From: Saprolegnia diclina VS20
Taxonomy: Eukaryota; Oomycota; Saprolegniomycetes; Saprolegniales; Saprolegniaceae
Reading direction: 5' to 3'
DNA: 64,000 nt
Assembly (NCBI RefSeq): GCF_000281045.1
Contig: NW_008246075.1
Location: forward strand, 420,561-484,560
Part shown: positions 54,788 through 64,000 of the stretch, one piece after another
Layout: every line of letters begins with the position of its first letter
How positions within the stretch are numbered: the first letter of the stretch is position 1
The notes under the pieces: model-generated
What the model saw: only the letters and a program-made list of their open reading frames with translations
Database searches by the model: none
What the model was told of the DNA's origin: nothing
Program-made: the position numbers and the translations under genes

Positions 54788-55910
54788 TCAAGGACTGTTG
54801 TTGAATGATTTGCCGGGTGCACGTTCCCAGAAAGCGCGGTTGGCGCTGGCGATGCCACGTCATGCGAGAAACTGCCAAGTCACTTGTGTTGGCATTGCCG
54901 CTAGTGATCCAAGCTCTTCCATTCTTTGATAATCGAGCTTCCCAGACTCAAACGAGAGCCGCAGAAGTGCGTCATGGTCCCAGCGCTGGAGCAGCTCTAG
55001 CGTCGGCTACGCCAACCGAATCGCAAACTAGCTCTGGTAGATGCAGCAGACTACGTTCAAGACGACAATGGATGTGGTCATGGCGCTGCCGAGGTGTCGA
55101 GCAGCATGATCGTACGGATACTAGTTTGGGTCCACGACAACATGACCGGACGAAATCGTTCGAGCGCGATCGGCAGATACGTCTTAACTGTCCGAACCGA
55201 TGACAGTTTTGGTGCAAGGTCCGAAGGTACTCACTGTCAACAGAGAGCAGACCGCACTGGTCAGTATGGTCCACACGCTTCCAGCTTCTGTTACAACGTC
55301 GCTGCACGCTTGGTGCCACCAGCGAGAGAGAGCCGCCAACCGCGGCGGTCCTTCGGGTTTGCTCAGCGATTTTCTGAGCTTGCCAAAGTACCAGAGTGCA
55401 TGTCCCGTCGGCAGCTCCCCGTTGCCGATCGCGTGCAGCCGAGATATGCTAGGCGAGGTAATTGTGCTGTAATAAAGGTCTTGCTCTGCCTTCCATCGAC
55501 GGCCCCGCTTGGCCAACCGGACATGCCGCCGCGCTTCAACACGCTTTCGAAGTGCAATCTCAATCTCAAACCGTGTGGGTGCAATTCATTTCGCCATCCA
55601 AGTGCAAGTTTGTATACCAAATGCACCTAGGGGTTGCTGATCTACCCTGTTTACATCGTAATAATTTTAAAACAAAAGGCCGATACAACCGATGGCTTTT
55701 TTCGCGAAACAGAAAACCCTGCCTGACCAAATGTGCCGAAAATGATAGAACAAATAAAATTGCTCGTGCGACTCTGGCTCGAATTCCTTCGCGCGCTCAT
55801 TGGCCAACTGGAACCAATCACAGATGGCGAATCCATCGTCGTCCGGATATGGTGGCAGCTGGCGCTGGCGGCCACAGCAAACAAAACAAGGCGGAAGCGG
55901 CGCCGCGGCC
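54788..55910. other. Intergenic, no gene seen
   Basis: About 1.1 kb. Only fragmentary frames; the right end carries the promoter elements of the kinase gene (CCAAT at 55813 and TCCGGATAT at 55842). Confidence 0.55.
55812..55850. promoter_or_regulatory. CCAAT box plus TCCGGATAT element
   Basis: AACCAATCA at 55812-55820 and TCCGGATAT at 55842-55850, 61-99 bp upstream of ATG 55911. Their spacing supports ATG 55911 over the in-frame ATG at 55824. Confidence 0.45.
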
Positions 55911-58133
55911 ATGGTCTTCTTCAAGAGACGCAAGGACGAGGTCGAGGCCGTCGACGACGACTTCATGGAGATCATACGCATCGAGCGCGTCGTCAACGAG
56001 CTCATGAAGCGCAAGACGTGCCACAGCCGGCACGGGCTGCGCGACACGGAGAGCGACTCGGTGCTGCCGCCGTCATCAACGAGTGGCGGACCGCCGATGA
56101 TGGCCATCGAGCTCGACCAGCCAACGACGACACTGGCTGCATCGAACAGCGCACAGAGCCTGCACAACAACAGCCCTGACTTGGACGCGACACTTTTCTA
56201 CCGCATGAGCTGCCGCTTCCTGGACCCATACCTCGAGGCCATCTACCAAGAGTACTGCCTTCTGCACTGGTACGCCCGTGCGCGCAACGTCGTGTGCCTC
56301 CTCATTCTGCTGCACGTCGTCTTCTTCCTCGTCTACTGGATGAAGGACGAGCCCAACATTGGCAAAAACAAGATGAACGGAAAAGACCTCTTTGCGCCCA
56401 ACTACTCCAACCCGCACGAGTACTTGCAGTGGGCGTACCTGCTTCTCGCGCTGCCGTACCTCTCGTGGGTCGACGAGTCGAGTCCGCTCCGCAGGCGCTG
56501 GAAGATGACGTTAACGTTCATCCTCCTCTTCTTCATGACTGGCATCCAAGTACGTCGCCGTCTTCAAAGTGCGTACCCTCACGAGTCGCTTATAGATCTG
56601 GTTTGCCTACATGAGCCAAGAAGCGACGACGCGCTTTGACGACGCGATGCGGTCCGCGCAGACCGAGGAAGGATGCAACTCGACGGCCTATCTCAACATG
56701 GACTTCCCGCTCATGAGCCTCAACCTGTACAGCGCACTCGTCTCTGTCGGCTCGGTCTTTGTCGTCCTCGTCGGCGCCACGCTCGGCGTCATCTTCCACC
56801 TCGATTTTCCCCACGTCGTCTCGCTCCTCGTGCTCTCGATTGTGTCGCTCACCTGCGTCCTATACGCATATGCGCTGACGCCGCAAGCCGTGCTCCTCAC
56901 GGGCGTCATCTTTCCCGGCATCCTCCTCTGCATTACGTGCTACTACTCGGACCGCGCCGCGCGCCGCGCCTTCTTGGCCAAGCTCCACGTCGAGAAGGAG
57001 AACGCCGACCTCCAAGACAAACTGGACGCGGCCGAAGCGATGCTCATGAACGACCCGGCCTGCGACGCCGAGACCGAGGCGGTCAACGGCACTCTAAAAT
57101 CCAAGCACCTCCAAGTGGTCGCGATCCCGTTTGCGGACCTCCAGTTTCTTCAGATCATTGGCCGCGGGGCGAGTGGCGAAGTCATCAAAGTACTTACTTC
57201 TTTGCGCTACGATTTCAAATTTGACGCTGTTCGTAGGCGCGGTATCTGGGCACGATGGTCGTCTGCAAGCGCATGCGCCGTGAGCAGATCACCGTGTCGT
57301 CGATCGAGCACTTTCGCGAAGAGATTGAGCTCGTGTCATGTCTCCGGCATCCCAACATTGTGCAGTTTATCGGTGCCAGCTGGGACAACTGCTCCAACGT
57401 GTGCATGGTGCTCGAGTACATGGAGCAGGGCGATATGCACAACGTCCTCCACTCGGCGCTCGGCCGCGCGTTCGTGTGGAGCGACCCGCTCTTGAAGATG
57501 GCGGTCGATGCTGTCCAAGGCATGCTCTATTTGCACTCGCAAGGTATAATTTTCGGCGCTTTTGAGTTTGCCGTTTGAGTTTGCACTTTAGAACCACCGG
57601 TGATCCACCGCGATCTCAAGAGCGTCAACCTCCTCTGCTCGGCGACCTTTGGCTGTAAAGTGAGCGACTTTGGCTTGAGCCGGCGCTACAAGAAGGACCT
57701 CGACGCGCTCACGACGGTCGTCGGCACGCCGTTCTGGCTCGCACCTGAAGTCATTCGCAACGAGCGCTACGGCATTGGCGCCGATGTCTACTCGTTTGGC
57801 ATTGTGCTCACGGAGCTCGAGACACGACAGACACCGTACCACGAGATCAACGAGACGGGCCTCAAGGTCATGATGCGCGTCGCACGGGACGGACTCCGGC
57901 CGTCGCTGCCCAATACGTGCCTGCCGCAGCGCCGTAAGCTCATTGAGGACTGTCTCCGCGACCGCCCGTCCGAGCGCCCGAATTTCGTTGAAGTGCTTTT
58001 GCGTCTCCAAGGCGAGGTCCGTGAAGAGATCGAAGCCGACGCCGAGCGGTTCGCGCAGGACCGGCGCGCGCTACTGCGGCAAAAAGCCATGTTTGAACAC
58101 GCCCGGCGCAACGGTGGCTACGAGCTAGTGTAG
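55911..58133 (+). CDS. Membrane-spanning TKL-type protein kinase
   Basis: Exons 55911-56549, 56596-57189, 57237-57543 and 57592-58133 encode 693 residues. The N terminus (MVFFKRRKDEVEAVDDDFME) is cytosolic-like. Several hydrophobic helices occur between residues ~115 and 350 (NVVCLLILLHVVFFLVYWM; LTFILLFFMTG; VGSVFVVLVGATLGVIFHL; LLVLSIVSLTCVLY). A kinase domain runs from ~395 to the end: GRGASGEVIK P-loop, VVCKRM with Lys422, IHRDLKSVNLL with Asp521, SDFGLSRR with Asp539, and TPFWLAPEVI. Residue patterns match tyrosine-kinase-like (TKL) Ser/Thr kinases, a large membrane group in oomycetes. It has no extracellular sensor domain, so the ligand is unclear. Confidence 0.9.
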
Positions 58134-58879
58134 ACCCTCGTCATCTCTATTATTTATTCCGCCCCAATAATGTAGTACCCGATTTTGACCTGTAGCGCAT
58201 CGCCAAGAGTCCTCTCGTCCTAGCACGATGGACGATGGCGCTGGAAGTCTCTTCCCATCGGAGCGGTCGTGGCCATACGAACGTTCGGGACAAAGCGCGA
58301 CAAGACCGACGCTACAGCGATGTGGACGTGCGCGAGAGGCGGGATACAGGTTGAAGATGGCGAAGCGCACGCAGATAATCTTGAACGCTGCACCCTTGCC
58401 GCCTCAACAACCGCTTGTTGCGATCCCGCCACATACGCATTACACGCTCGGTCGCGCCATTGCTGTCGCCTGCTAGCGTGGCGAGGCTGCGCGTGCGGTG
58501 GCCATGCGCTGGCGGTTTCCTGGCAACGACGCCACTTGGCACCCGAACTAGCGGCCGACGCCGGCCTCGCGAGCCTTCGGACGTGCGACATGCCCCTGCC
58601 GGCGGCAGACCAACTTCAAGAACCATCGGCGTCGCACCGCCCACAGCCCGCTTTGCTTGCCGTTGAGGTCCTGATTGGCTGCCTTTCACCTTATGCGACA
58701 CGCTCGAATCCGCACTTGCTCCGTCTTTAGCTTGGTTTTTGTATACATCGCACTTGAGCGGGTCGACGGCAGTGGATCGGATTGGCCGTGAGAGTGGGAT
58801 GACGTCATCCGAGCGCGTGGGGCGCCGTTGAGTTTTCACTTTGGAATTTCCCTCGAAGCCTCCACTCAGTTCTATTACC
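58134..58879. other. Intergenic, no gene seen
   Basis: About 750 bp between the kinase and transaldolase genes; only antisense and short frames. Confidence 0.55.
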
Positions 58880-59845
58880 ATGGCGTCGCAACTCGACCAG
58901 CTCAAGCACCTCACGACCGTCGTCGCCGACACGGGCGACTTTGCCTCGATCGCCAAGTACCAGCCGCAGGACGCGACGACGAACCCGTCGCTCCTCTTCA
59001 AGGCCGCGCAGATGCCCCAGTACGCGGACCTCGTCACGGACGCGATCGCGTACGGCCAGTCGCTCTCGGGCGTCACGGACGAAGAGCGCCTCGGCCACAT
59101 CATTGACCAGCTCAGCGTCAACTTTGGCAAGAAGATCCTCGAGATCGTGCCCGGCTACGTCTCGACCGAAGTCGACGCGCGCCTCAGCTTTGACACGGCC
59201 GCCACGATCGACCGCGCCCACCGCATCATTGGTATGTACGAAGCCGCGGGCATCAGCAAGGACCGCATTTTGATCAAGATTGCCAGCACGTGGGAAGGCA
59301 TTGAGGCCTGCAAGTTCCTTCAGCAGGAGGGCATCAAGTGCAACATGACGCTCCTCTTTGGCTTCCCCCAGGCCGTTGCGTGTGCCGAAGCCGACGCGAC
59401 GCTCATCTCGCCGTTCGTCGGCCGCATCTTGGACTGGTACAAGGCCAAGACGGGCAAGGCGTACACGTCGGTCGAGGACCCGGGCGTCGTCTCGGTCACC
59501 AACATTTACAACTACTACAAGAAGCACGGCTACAGCACGATTGTGATGGGCGCCAGCTTCCGCAACACGGGCGAAGTGCTCGAGCTTGCCGGCTGCGACC
59601 GCCTCACGATCTCGCCCAACCTCCTCGAAGAGCTCGCCAACTCGACGGACGTCGTCACGAAGAAGCTCGACGCCGAGGCCGCGCAGGCCAACTACAACGG
59701 CGCCAAGGTGACCTTCACGGAGAAGGAGTTCCGCTTCGCTATGAACGAAGATGCGATGGCCACCGAGAAGCTCTCGGAAGGTATCCGCGGCTTCTGCGCC
59801 GACATTGTCAAGCTCGAGGACATCCTCAAGGCCAAGCTCCAGTAA
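58880..59845 (+). CDS. Transaldolase
   Basis: Single exon, 321 residues from ATG 58880 ([20 protein letters not shown]). [33 protein letters not shown] (the Schiff-base Lys near residue 133, as in E. coli TalB Lys132), [18 protein letters not shown] and [21 protein letters not shown] are canonical. Transaldolase moves a dihydroxyacetone unit between sedoheptulose 7-phosphate and glyceraldehyde 3-phosphate in the non-oxidative pentose phosphate pathway. Length and motifs fit the TalB/A type used by most eukaryotes. No targeting peptide, so probably cytosolic. Confidence 0.96.
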   Translation: MASQLDQLKHLTTVVADTGDFASIAKYQPQDATTNPSLLFKAAQMPQYADLVTDAIAYGQSLSGVTDEERLGHIIDQLSVNFGKKILEIVPGYVSTEVDARLSFDTAATIDRAHRIIGMYEAAGISKDRILIKIASTWEGIEACKFLQQEGIKCNMTLLFGFPQAVACAEADATLISPFVGRILDWYKAKTGKAYTSVEDPGVVSVTNIYNYYKKHGYSTIVMGASFRNTGEVLELAGCDRLTISPNLLEELANSTDVVTKKLDAEAAQANYNGAKVTFTEKEFRFAMNEDAMATEKLSEGIRGFCADIVKLEDILKAKLQ

Positions 59846-61261
59846 TTCTTCTTCATAGCCCCTAATCCATCTAGTTTTTTTGTACTCGGGTGTAAAGCCG
59901 GACATCAGCCGTCACAGAACCGACTGTGACTGGCGACGTTGGCGGTTTCGTTGCAGATATCGAGGCTGCTTGCAGCGGCGTCGTGGCAACAGGTTGTCTC
60001 CCACCTTCGGGAGGTATGTGGCCATATCGGAGCATCGCAATCGTCTCTTCGAACGCAGACATACCAAGACTCTTTGGTGGTGCCAAGGTACAGTCTGTAG
60101 TGACATCGGGCACTCAAAGGGCTTGTGGGGTTTGTCACCCCAAAGTCCGAGACGATGCTATAGGAGTGCGGAAGGTACAAGTCCGAGAGGTTGCATCTCG
60201 GCGAACAAGAGATGGCGTTGAAGCAGATCTCACGGGACGCCGTGACAGCGCCTGGTCACGCAAATGACGTGGCGGCAGGACAGGTTAAAACGCCTCATAT
60301 CCGGATAAATCCGGATAAACAACCCGAACAACCTGCCATTTGCATCGAGAGGAATGCGCCTGTGACGTGGCCCTCTGTGCAGGCACACCCAGCCCAACTT
60401 AAACGTCGAGTGGCCCCAGCCCACTGCTCTTGATATACATGTAATGTATATACTCTTCACGCCCTTGCGTTTTGCAGGGCGAGCAAGGCGCGTCTATTCA
60501 AAGGCAAAATGCTCGCGCAAGGGCTGCCAGGCATCGACGGCAACGCTCTAAACCTCGCAGCCTCGTGGCAATCAATGATTCTCGCCCACATCTGGACCTT
60601 GACGGCAACAACATTGTCAAATGTAGAAGCGGTGAAGGAGGTTGTCGTCCGGCTCTGGCGTCGTCTGGAATCGTCATGTGTTGATGGTTGTGTACCCAGC
60701 ATCCGCATCAACTGCGTAACCCTCTGCGGCGGACTGGGGATTGTAAAACAAAGCGACGAGGCTCATCATGCAGGCAAGTCTGTAGACCCATCTTTTCACA
60801 CCCTTTTCATTATTGGCTGGGTCCAATCTCCAAGCTCCAATGACGCAGAATGCATGACGCACATGCCAAAAATCCAGCAGACAACCATCCATACCACTGG
60901 CCTACAAGACCAGGTGCACAGCGTTTGGCCGACCAGCGACTCGAGAATGGCACTGTATGAAGATACCTCGCAAAATGCACTTGGCAGCAAGAGGGGCGTG
61001 CATGAGACGATGCACCGAGCATGGCGGGAGTGCCACAACGTCATAGAAGGGCAGGTGGGACCCCGGGGCACAGGGCCATGGAAGCCAAAATAAAAACCAG
61101 CACCAAGACAACCCAGCCACGAATCCAGTATTTAATTCGTTTGATATACAACATTTGTATTGGGAATAAAATATCGGCAATATTAATATTGCAACATGTC
61201 GCAGCCCCAGCGAACTACGCCAGCGAGATGTCATTTCCGCGATTGAACTCGACCGGCAGCG
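59846..61261. other. Intergenic with ATCCGGATAA repeat, no gene
   Basis: About 1.4 kb. It contains two ATCCGGATAA copies in tandem (60297-60318). A 194-codon plus-strand frame at 60509-61093 has no conserved motif. No gene is supported. Confidence 0.5.
60297..60318. promoter_or_regulatory. Tandem ATCCGGATAA elements
   Basis: Two overlapping copies of the element spaced 10 bp apart. The nearest ATG is far (about 950 bp), unlike other copies, so the target is unclear. Confidence 0.3.
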
Positions 61262-64000
61262 ATGCTCCATCGGTCGAGCAAGACGCTGCAGGACAATGGC
61301 GTCATCCTCGAGGACGACGCCGAGAATGAGAAGGCGCCGGACGAGGCGCCCAAGCCCGTCGCCAAGCAGGCCTCGGACCACTCGCTCTTGACGCGCGAGG
61401 AGCTGGAAGCACTTGAGCCGCCGCCGGGCCCTCGAACCACATCGTTTGCCGAGCCGCCGCCGAGCCCTGGTGGTCGCGCACGGTCACGTAGTACGAACGA
61501 CATACAAACAACGATCCCGCGGCCGCCTGCGCGCAGCAACAGCCACACGCTCGAAACCTCGAGCGCGGTCGAGGAAGCGCCGTTCCTGGGCCTCCCACCT
61601 TCGTCCGACAAGCGCGCCGAGGTCAAGGCGCGCAAGCCGTTGCTCATGAAGAGTCGATCGAGCGGGCAATGGCTCGCGGCCGCGGCCAAGCTCAAGAAGA
61701 AGCGTACTTCGGGTATTGCCGAAAAGGCCAAGGACGACAATGCCGCAAGCGCGACGCCGACGTCCAAGTCGCTGGCCGACGTCGCCAAGAAGGTTGTCGC
61801 ATCCCGTCGCGCGGCCAACTCGTTCAAGTCCATGTGGCCCAAGGACCACCCGAGCAGCGGCAGCTTTACAACGATCCACGGCCTCCATCTCGAAAAAAAG
61901 AAGCTCGACTTGCGCATTCTCAACGCGCAGTACAAGGAGGTCAAGCGCTCAGAGTTTTACGAAGAGCTCGTCGTCTACTGCGTCTTCCTCCTCCTCTTTT
62001 TCCAGCTGCTCAGCGGCCTCCCGTTCCACGGCTCGTTCCAGCAGAGCGACGTGACGGTCGACTTGACGTGCAGTGTGCCCGAGGTCTGCTCGGTCTCGTC
62101 GCCCGATGGCATCTACAGCTTTGCCAAGCATTTGCAGTCGCGCATCTGCCACGCGCCGGCCGCTGCGTCACCCACGACCTTCCAGACCTGGACGCGCGTC
62201 GGCGGCGTCCGCTTTCGCCAGATCCGCGTCAAGCCAGAGAAGTGCGCGCTGAGCTTTCTTCACGACGACAAGCAGACGTGCTACCCCGAGTTTGACGACG
62301 CGCTCGAGGAGAAGGCGGCGCTGTTCGGCGCAAACCGCACGTATGTGTGGCACAATGACTTTGAGCCGCTCATTCCGGGGCAAAACTCGCGCTTTACTAC
62401 GACGTCGTACGGCACGGGCGGGTACGCGGTCGACCTCTGCGAGATTGGTGATGTGGACGAGCTCGAAGCCGACAGCTACCTCGACATGGCGACCCGCGCC
62501 GTCTCGCTCGAGTTTGTGGTCGTGAACCCGTCGACGCATGTATTTACGATCGCGTCGCACGAGTTTGTGATTCGCCCGTCGGGCCACCTCGAACAGTACT
62601 CGCAAAGTGCGAGCATCCGCGTGCTCGGCCTCGATGCCTCGCCGTCGTCGCTCTCGTCCTGGCTGTGGTGGTGCGACGCGCAGTACCTTCTCTTGCTCGC
62701 GGTCGTCGGCTTTGTGGGTACGTACCTACGCGGCGAGATTTCCGAGATTGTCAAGATGGGCATCACCTCGTACTTGACGCTCGACGGCTGGAACCTCTTT
62801 GAGATGGCGCACTTGCTCGCGGTCATTTGCACCGTCTTGCACATTTTCGTGTACTTTGGCCAGTGCCGCGCCACGATCCGAGCGGTCCACGGCGTCGACG
62901 ACAATGACGGCGACGTGCTCGAGGTGCACACGCACATGCTCATGCTGCTCGACACGTTTCTCTCGCTGAGCGACTATGCAGCGCTCTCGTCGGCGTTTTC
63001 GCTTTTGAAAGTGTTCAAGTTTTTGCGTATGAACTCGACGTTGAACTTGCTCTGGCAAGTGCTGGGCATGGCGCTCCGCGACCTCATGGGGTACCTCGTC
63101 ATCTTCCAGCTCATCTTCCTCTCGTACTCGACGATGGGCTCGTATGCATTTGGCTTTGACCTCGAGGAATTCTCGACCATCTCCAAGAGCTATGGCACGT
63201 GCTTTCACATGCTGGCCGGCGACTTCCCGTACGACCGCCTCCAGCAGGCCAACCCGCGCTTGGCGCCCTTCTTCTTTGTGACGTTTGTCGTGCTCGTGCT
63301 GCAAATCATGGTCAACATGTTTGTGGCCATCCTCTCCGAGTACTATGACAACGCCAAGGGCGTCGGGTCGGACGAAGACGACGTCGAGTACGATATCATT
63401 ACGCGCGCCAAGGAGTTTATGAGCTCGTGCTCGCCGTCGGTCGAGCTCCGGAACCGCGAAAGCATCGTGCTCCGGCCCAACCAAACCGTTCGGCTCATCT
63501 CGACCAACCTCGTCGATAAGGAGCTCACGCGCCAGCGCGCAAAGAAGCTCTTCCGCGGCGCGGTCTGGCGCGTCGTGGCGCTTCTCCGGTTTGGCGTCAA
63601 GTTTGACACGCGGCTCGACTTTGACCGGTCCAAGGCGCCGACTGCGTCGCACGACCCGAACCGCATGACGTACATTCCGCTCTCGGAGAACTTCGACCAC
63701 GCGACCATCAAGATGCTTTTGCCCAAGGGCATTACGATCCGGTTCACGGGCGACTCGATCCTTGGTCAAGATTTGCTCTTGCGCGTCGTCGACCACAACA
63801 GCTTGTCGGTCTCGTGCGTGGTCCTCAGTCACGACGATGACGACGACGACGTCATGGAGCTTGCGGGCGGCGAGACGCTCCGGCTTCCGATGCGGCTCTT
63901 TGGCATTCATGTGCTGCGCATTCTACTGAGCGAGCTCCGAGCCGCGATCCTGCGCGCGACCAAGTGGTGGGATCCGTACGAGGCGCACTTGGTCGACGAC
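61262..64000 (+). CDS. Polycystin-2-like TRP channel (partial, runs off the window)
   Basis: Open for 913 codons from ATG 61262 (after an in-frame TGA) to the window edge, so the C terminus is missing. A basic, Ser-rich N-terminal ~215 residues leads to the first membrane helix (YEELVVYCVFLLLFFQLLSG, about 233). A long non-membrane loop (~255-465) resembles the polycystin extracellular domain. Further helices follow at ~467, 512, 561-592 and 606, then the pore loop FHMLAGDFPYDRL (about 650) and the last helix VLVLQIMVNMFVAILSEYYD, a clear PKD2 signature (compare FVLLNMFLAII). Polycystin-2 channels are non-selective cation channels often in cilia and flagella. No introns needed within the visible part. 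Confidence 0.9.
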   Translation, partial: MLHRSSKTLQDNGVILEDDAENEKAPDEAPKPVAKQASDHSLLTREELEALEPPPGPRTTSFAEPPPSPGGRARSRSTNDIQTTIPRPPARSNSHTLETSSAVEEAPFLGLPPSSDKRAEVKARKPLLMKSRSSGQWLAAAAKLKKKRTSGIAEKAKDDNAASATPTSKSLADVAKKVVASRRAANSFKSMWPKDHPSSGSFTTIHGLHLEKKKLDLRILNAQYKEVKRSEFYEELVVYCVFLLLFFQLLSGLPFHGSFQQSDVTVDLTCSVPEVCSVSSPDGIYSFAKHLQSRICHAPAAASPTTFQTWTRVGGVRFRQIRVKPEKCALSFLHDDKQTCYPEFDDALEEKAALFGANRTYVWHNDFEPLIPGQNSRFTTTSYGTGGYAVDLCEIGDVDELEADSYLDMATRAVSLEFVVVNPSTHVFTIASHEFVIRPSGHLEQYSQSASIRVLGLDASPSSLSSWLWWCDAQYLLLLAVVGFVGTYLRGEISEIVKMGITSYLTLDGWNLFEMAHLLAVICTVLHIFVYFGQCRATIRAVHGVDDNDGDVLEVHTHMLMLLDTFLSLSDYAALSSAFSLLKVFKFLRMNSTLNLLWQVLGMALRDLMGYLVIFQLIFLSYSTMGSYAFGFDLEEFSTISKSYGTCFHMLAGDFPYDRLQQANPRLAPFFFVTFVVLVLQIMVNMFVAILSEYYDNAKGVGSDEDDVEYDIITRAKEFMSSCSPSVELRNRESIVLRPNQTVRLISTNLVDKELTRQRAKKLFRGAVWRVVALLRFGVKFDTRLDFDRSKAPTASHDPNRMTYIPLSENFDHATIKMLLPKGITIRFTGDSILGQDLLLRVVDHNSLSVSCVVLSHDDDDDDVMELAGGETLRLPMRLFGIHVLRILLSELRAAILRATKWWDPYEAHLVDD

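Noticed and set aside
55824-55910. An N-terminal extension of the TKL kinase from ATG 55824
   Set aside because: The region contains CCAAT and TCCGGATAT promoter elements, and the hydrophilic extension has no conserved features.
60509-61093. 194-codon plus-strand frame upstream of the PKD2-like gene
   Set aside because: No recognised domain, overlapped by minus-strand frames, and no splice context to neighbouring exons.

Overview
This window looks like nuclear DNA of an oomycete, most likely a water mould of the Saprolegniales; the species cannot be fixed from the sequence. The reasons are gene-dense GC-rich DNA with genes on both strands, very short spliceosomal introns (about 40-80 bp, usually GTACG or GTATG at the donor and TAG at the acceptor), several genes for motile-cell (flagellar) type proteins, a membrane-anchored TKL kinase, and multi-domain architectures of the kind seen in stramenopiles. 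No rRNA, tRNA, CRISPR array or prokaryotic operon was found. Coding starts were taken at ATG only, and exon joins were read by hand from frame, splice consensus and family conservation.

Left end (1-5.8 kb): a compact Mutator-like (MULE) DNA transposon remnant with two identical 101-bp terminal inverted repeats, then a MAPEG membrane protein, an uncharacterised protein with a lysine-rich tail, and a GAF-domain protein. 6.5-19.6 kb: a 7-exon coiled-coil gene, a neutral ceramidase (4 exons), then two long, many-exon coiled-coil genes that are tandem paralogues. Their C-terminal Cys motif and overall layout suggest a QRICH2/DUF4795-like flagellar role (inference).

20.5-35 kb: small housekeeping genes: a RidA-family protein, a METTL21-like methyltransferase, a NadD/NMNAT-like adenylyltransferase, a lamin-tail domain protein joined to a degenerate CDP-alcohol phosphotransferase-like membrane domain, the E2 variant UEV/MMS2, a TVP15/COPI-associated membrane protein, an unknown multi-pass membrane protein, the mitochondrial twin CX9C protein CMC4, a Myb/SANT-like protein, adenine phosphoribosyltransferase, GDP-mannose 4,6-dehydratase and an unknown protein.

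35.3-54.8 kb: a PH-PH-VPS9-PDZ Rab-GEF candidate, a secreted or surface protein with a Gly/Asn minisatellite and tandem disintegrin-like modules, a mitochondrial AIM24 protein with an N-terminal WW-like module, IMP dehydrogenase, a kinesin-4, a tandem-domain glyoxalase I and an APH-family kinase. 55.9-64 kb: a multi-pass TKL protein kinase, transaldolase, and a polycystin-2-like channel that runs off the right edge.

Functionally, APRT and IMPDH both feed purine nucleotide synthesis, and GMD feeds GDP-fucose supply. The coiled-coil genes, PKD2-like channel and possibly kinesin-4 fit a zoosporic organism with flagella. Many intergenic regions carry a palindromic ATCCGGAT-type element 20-105 bp upstream of an ATG, often near CCAAT boxes. 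This is the main candidate for an undescribed regulatory feature here.
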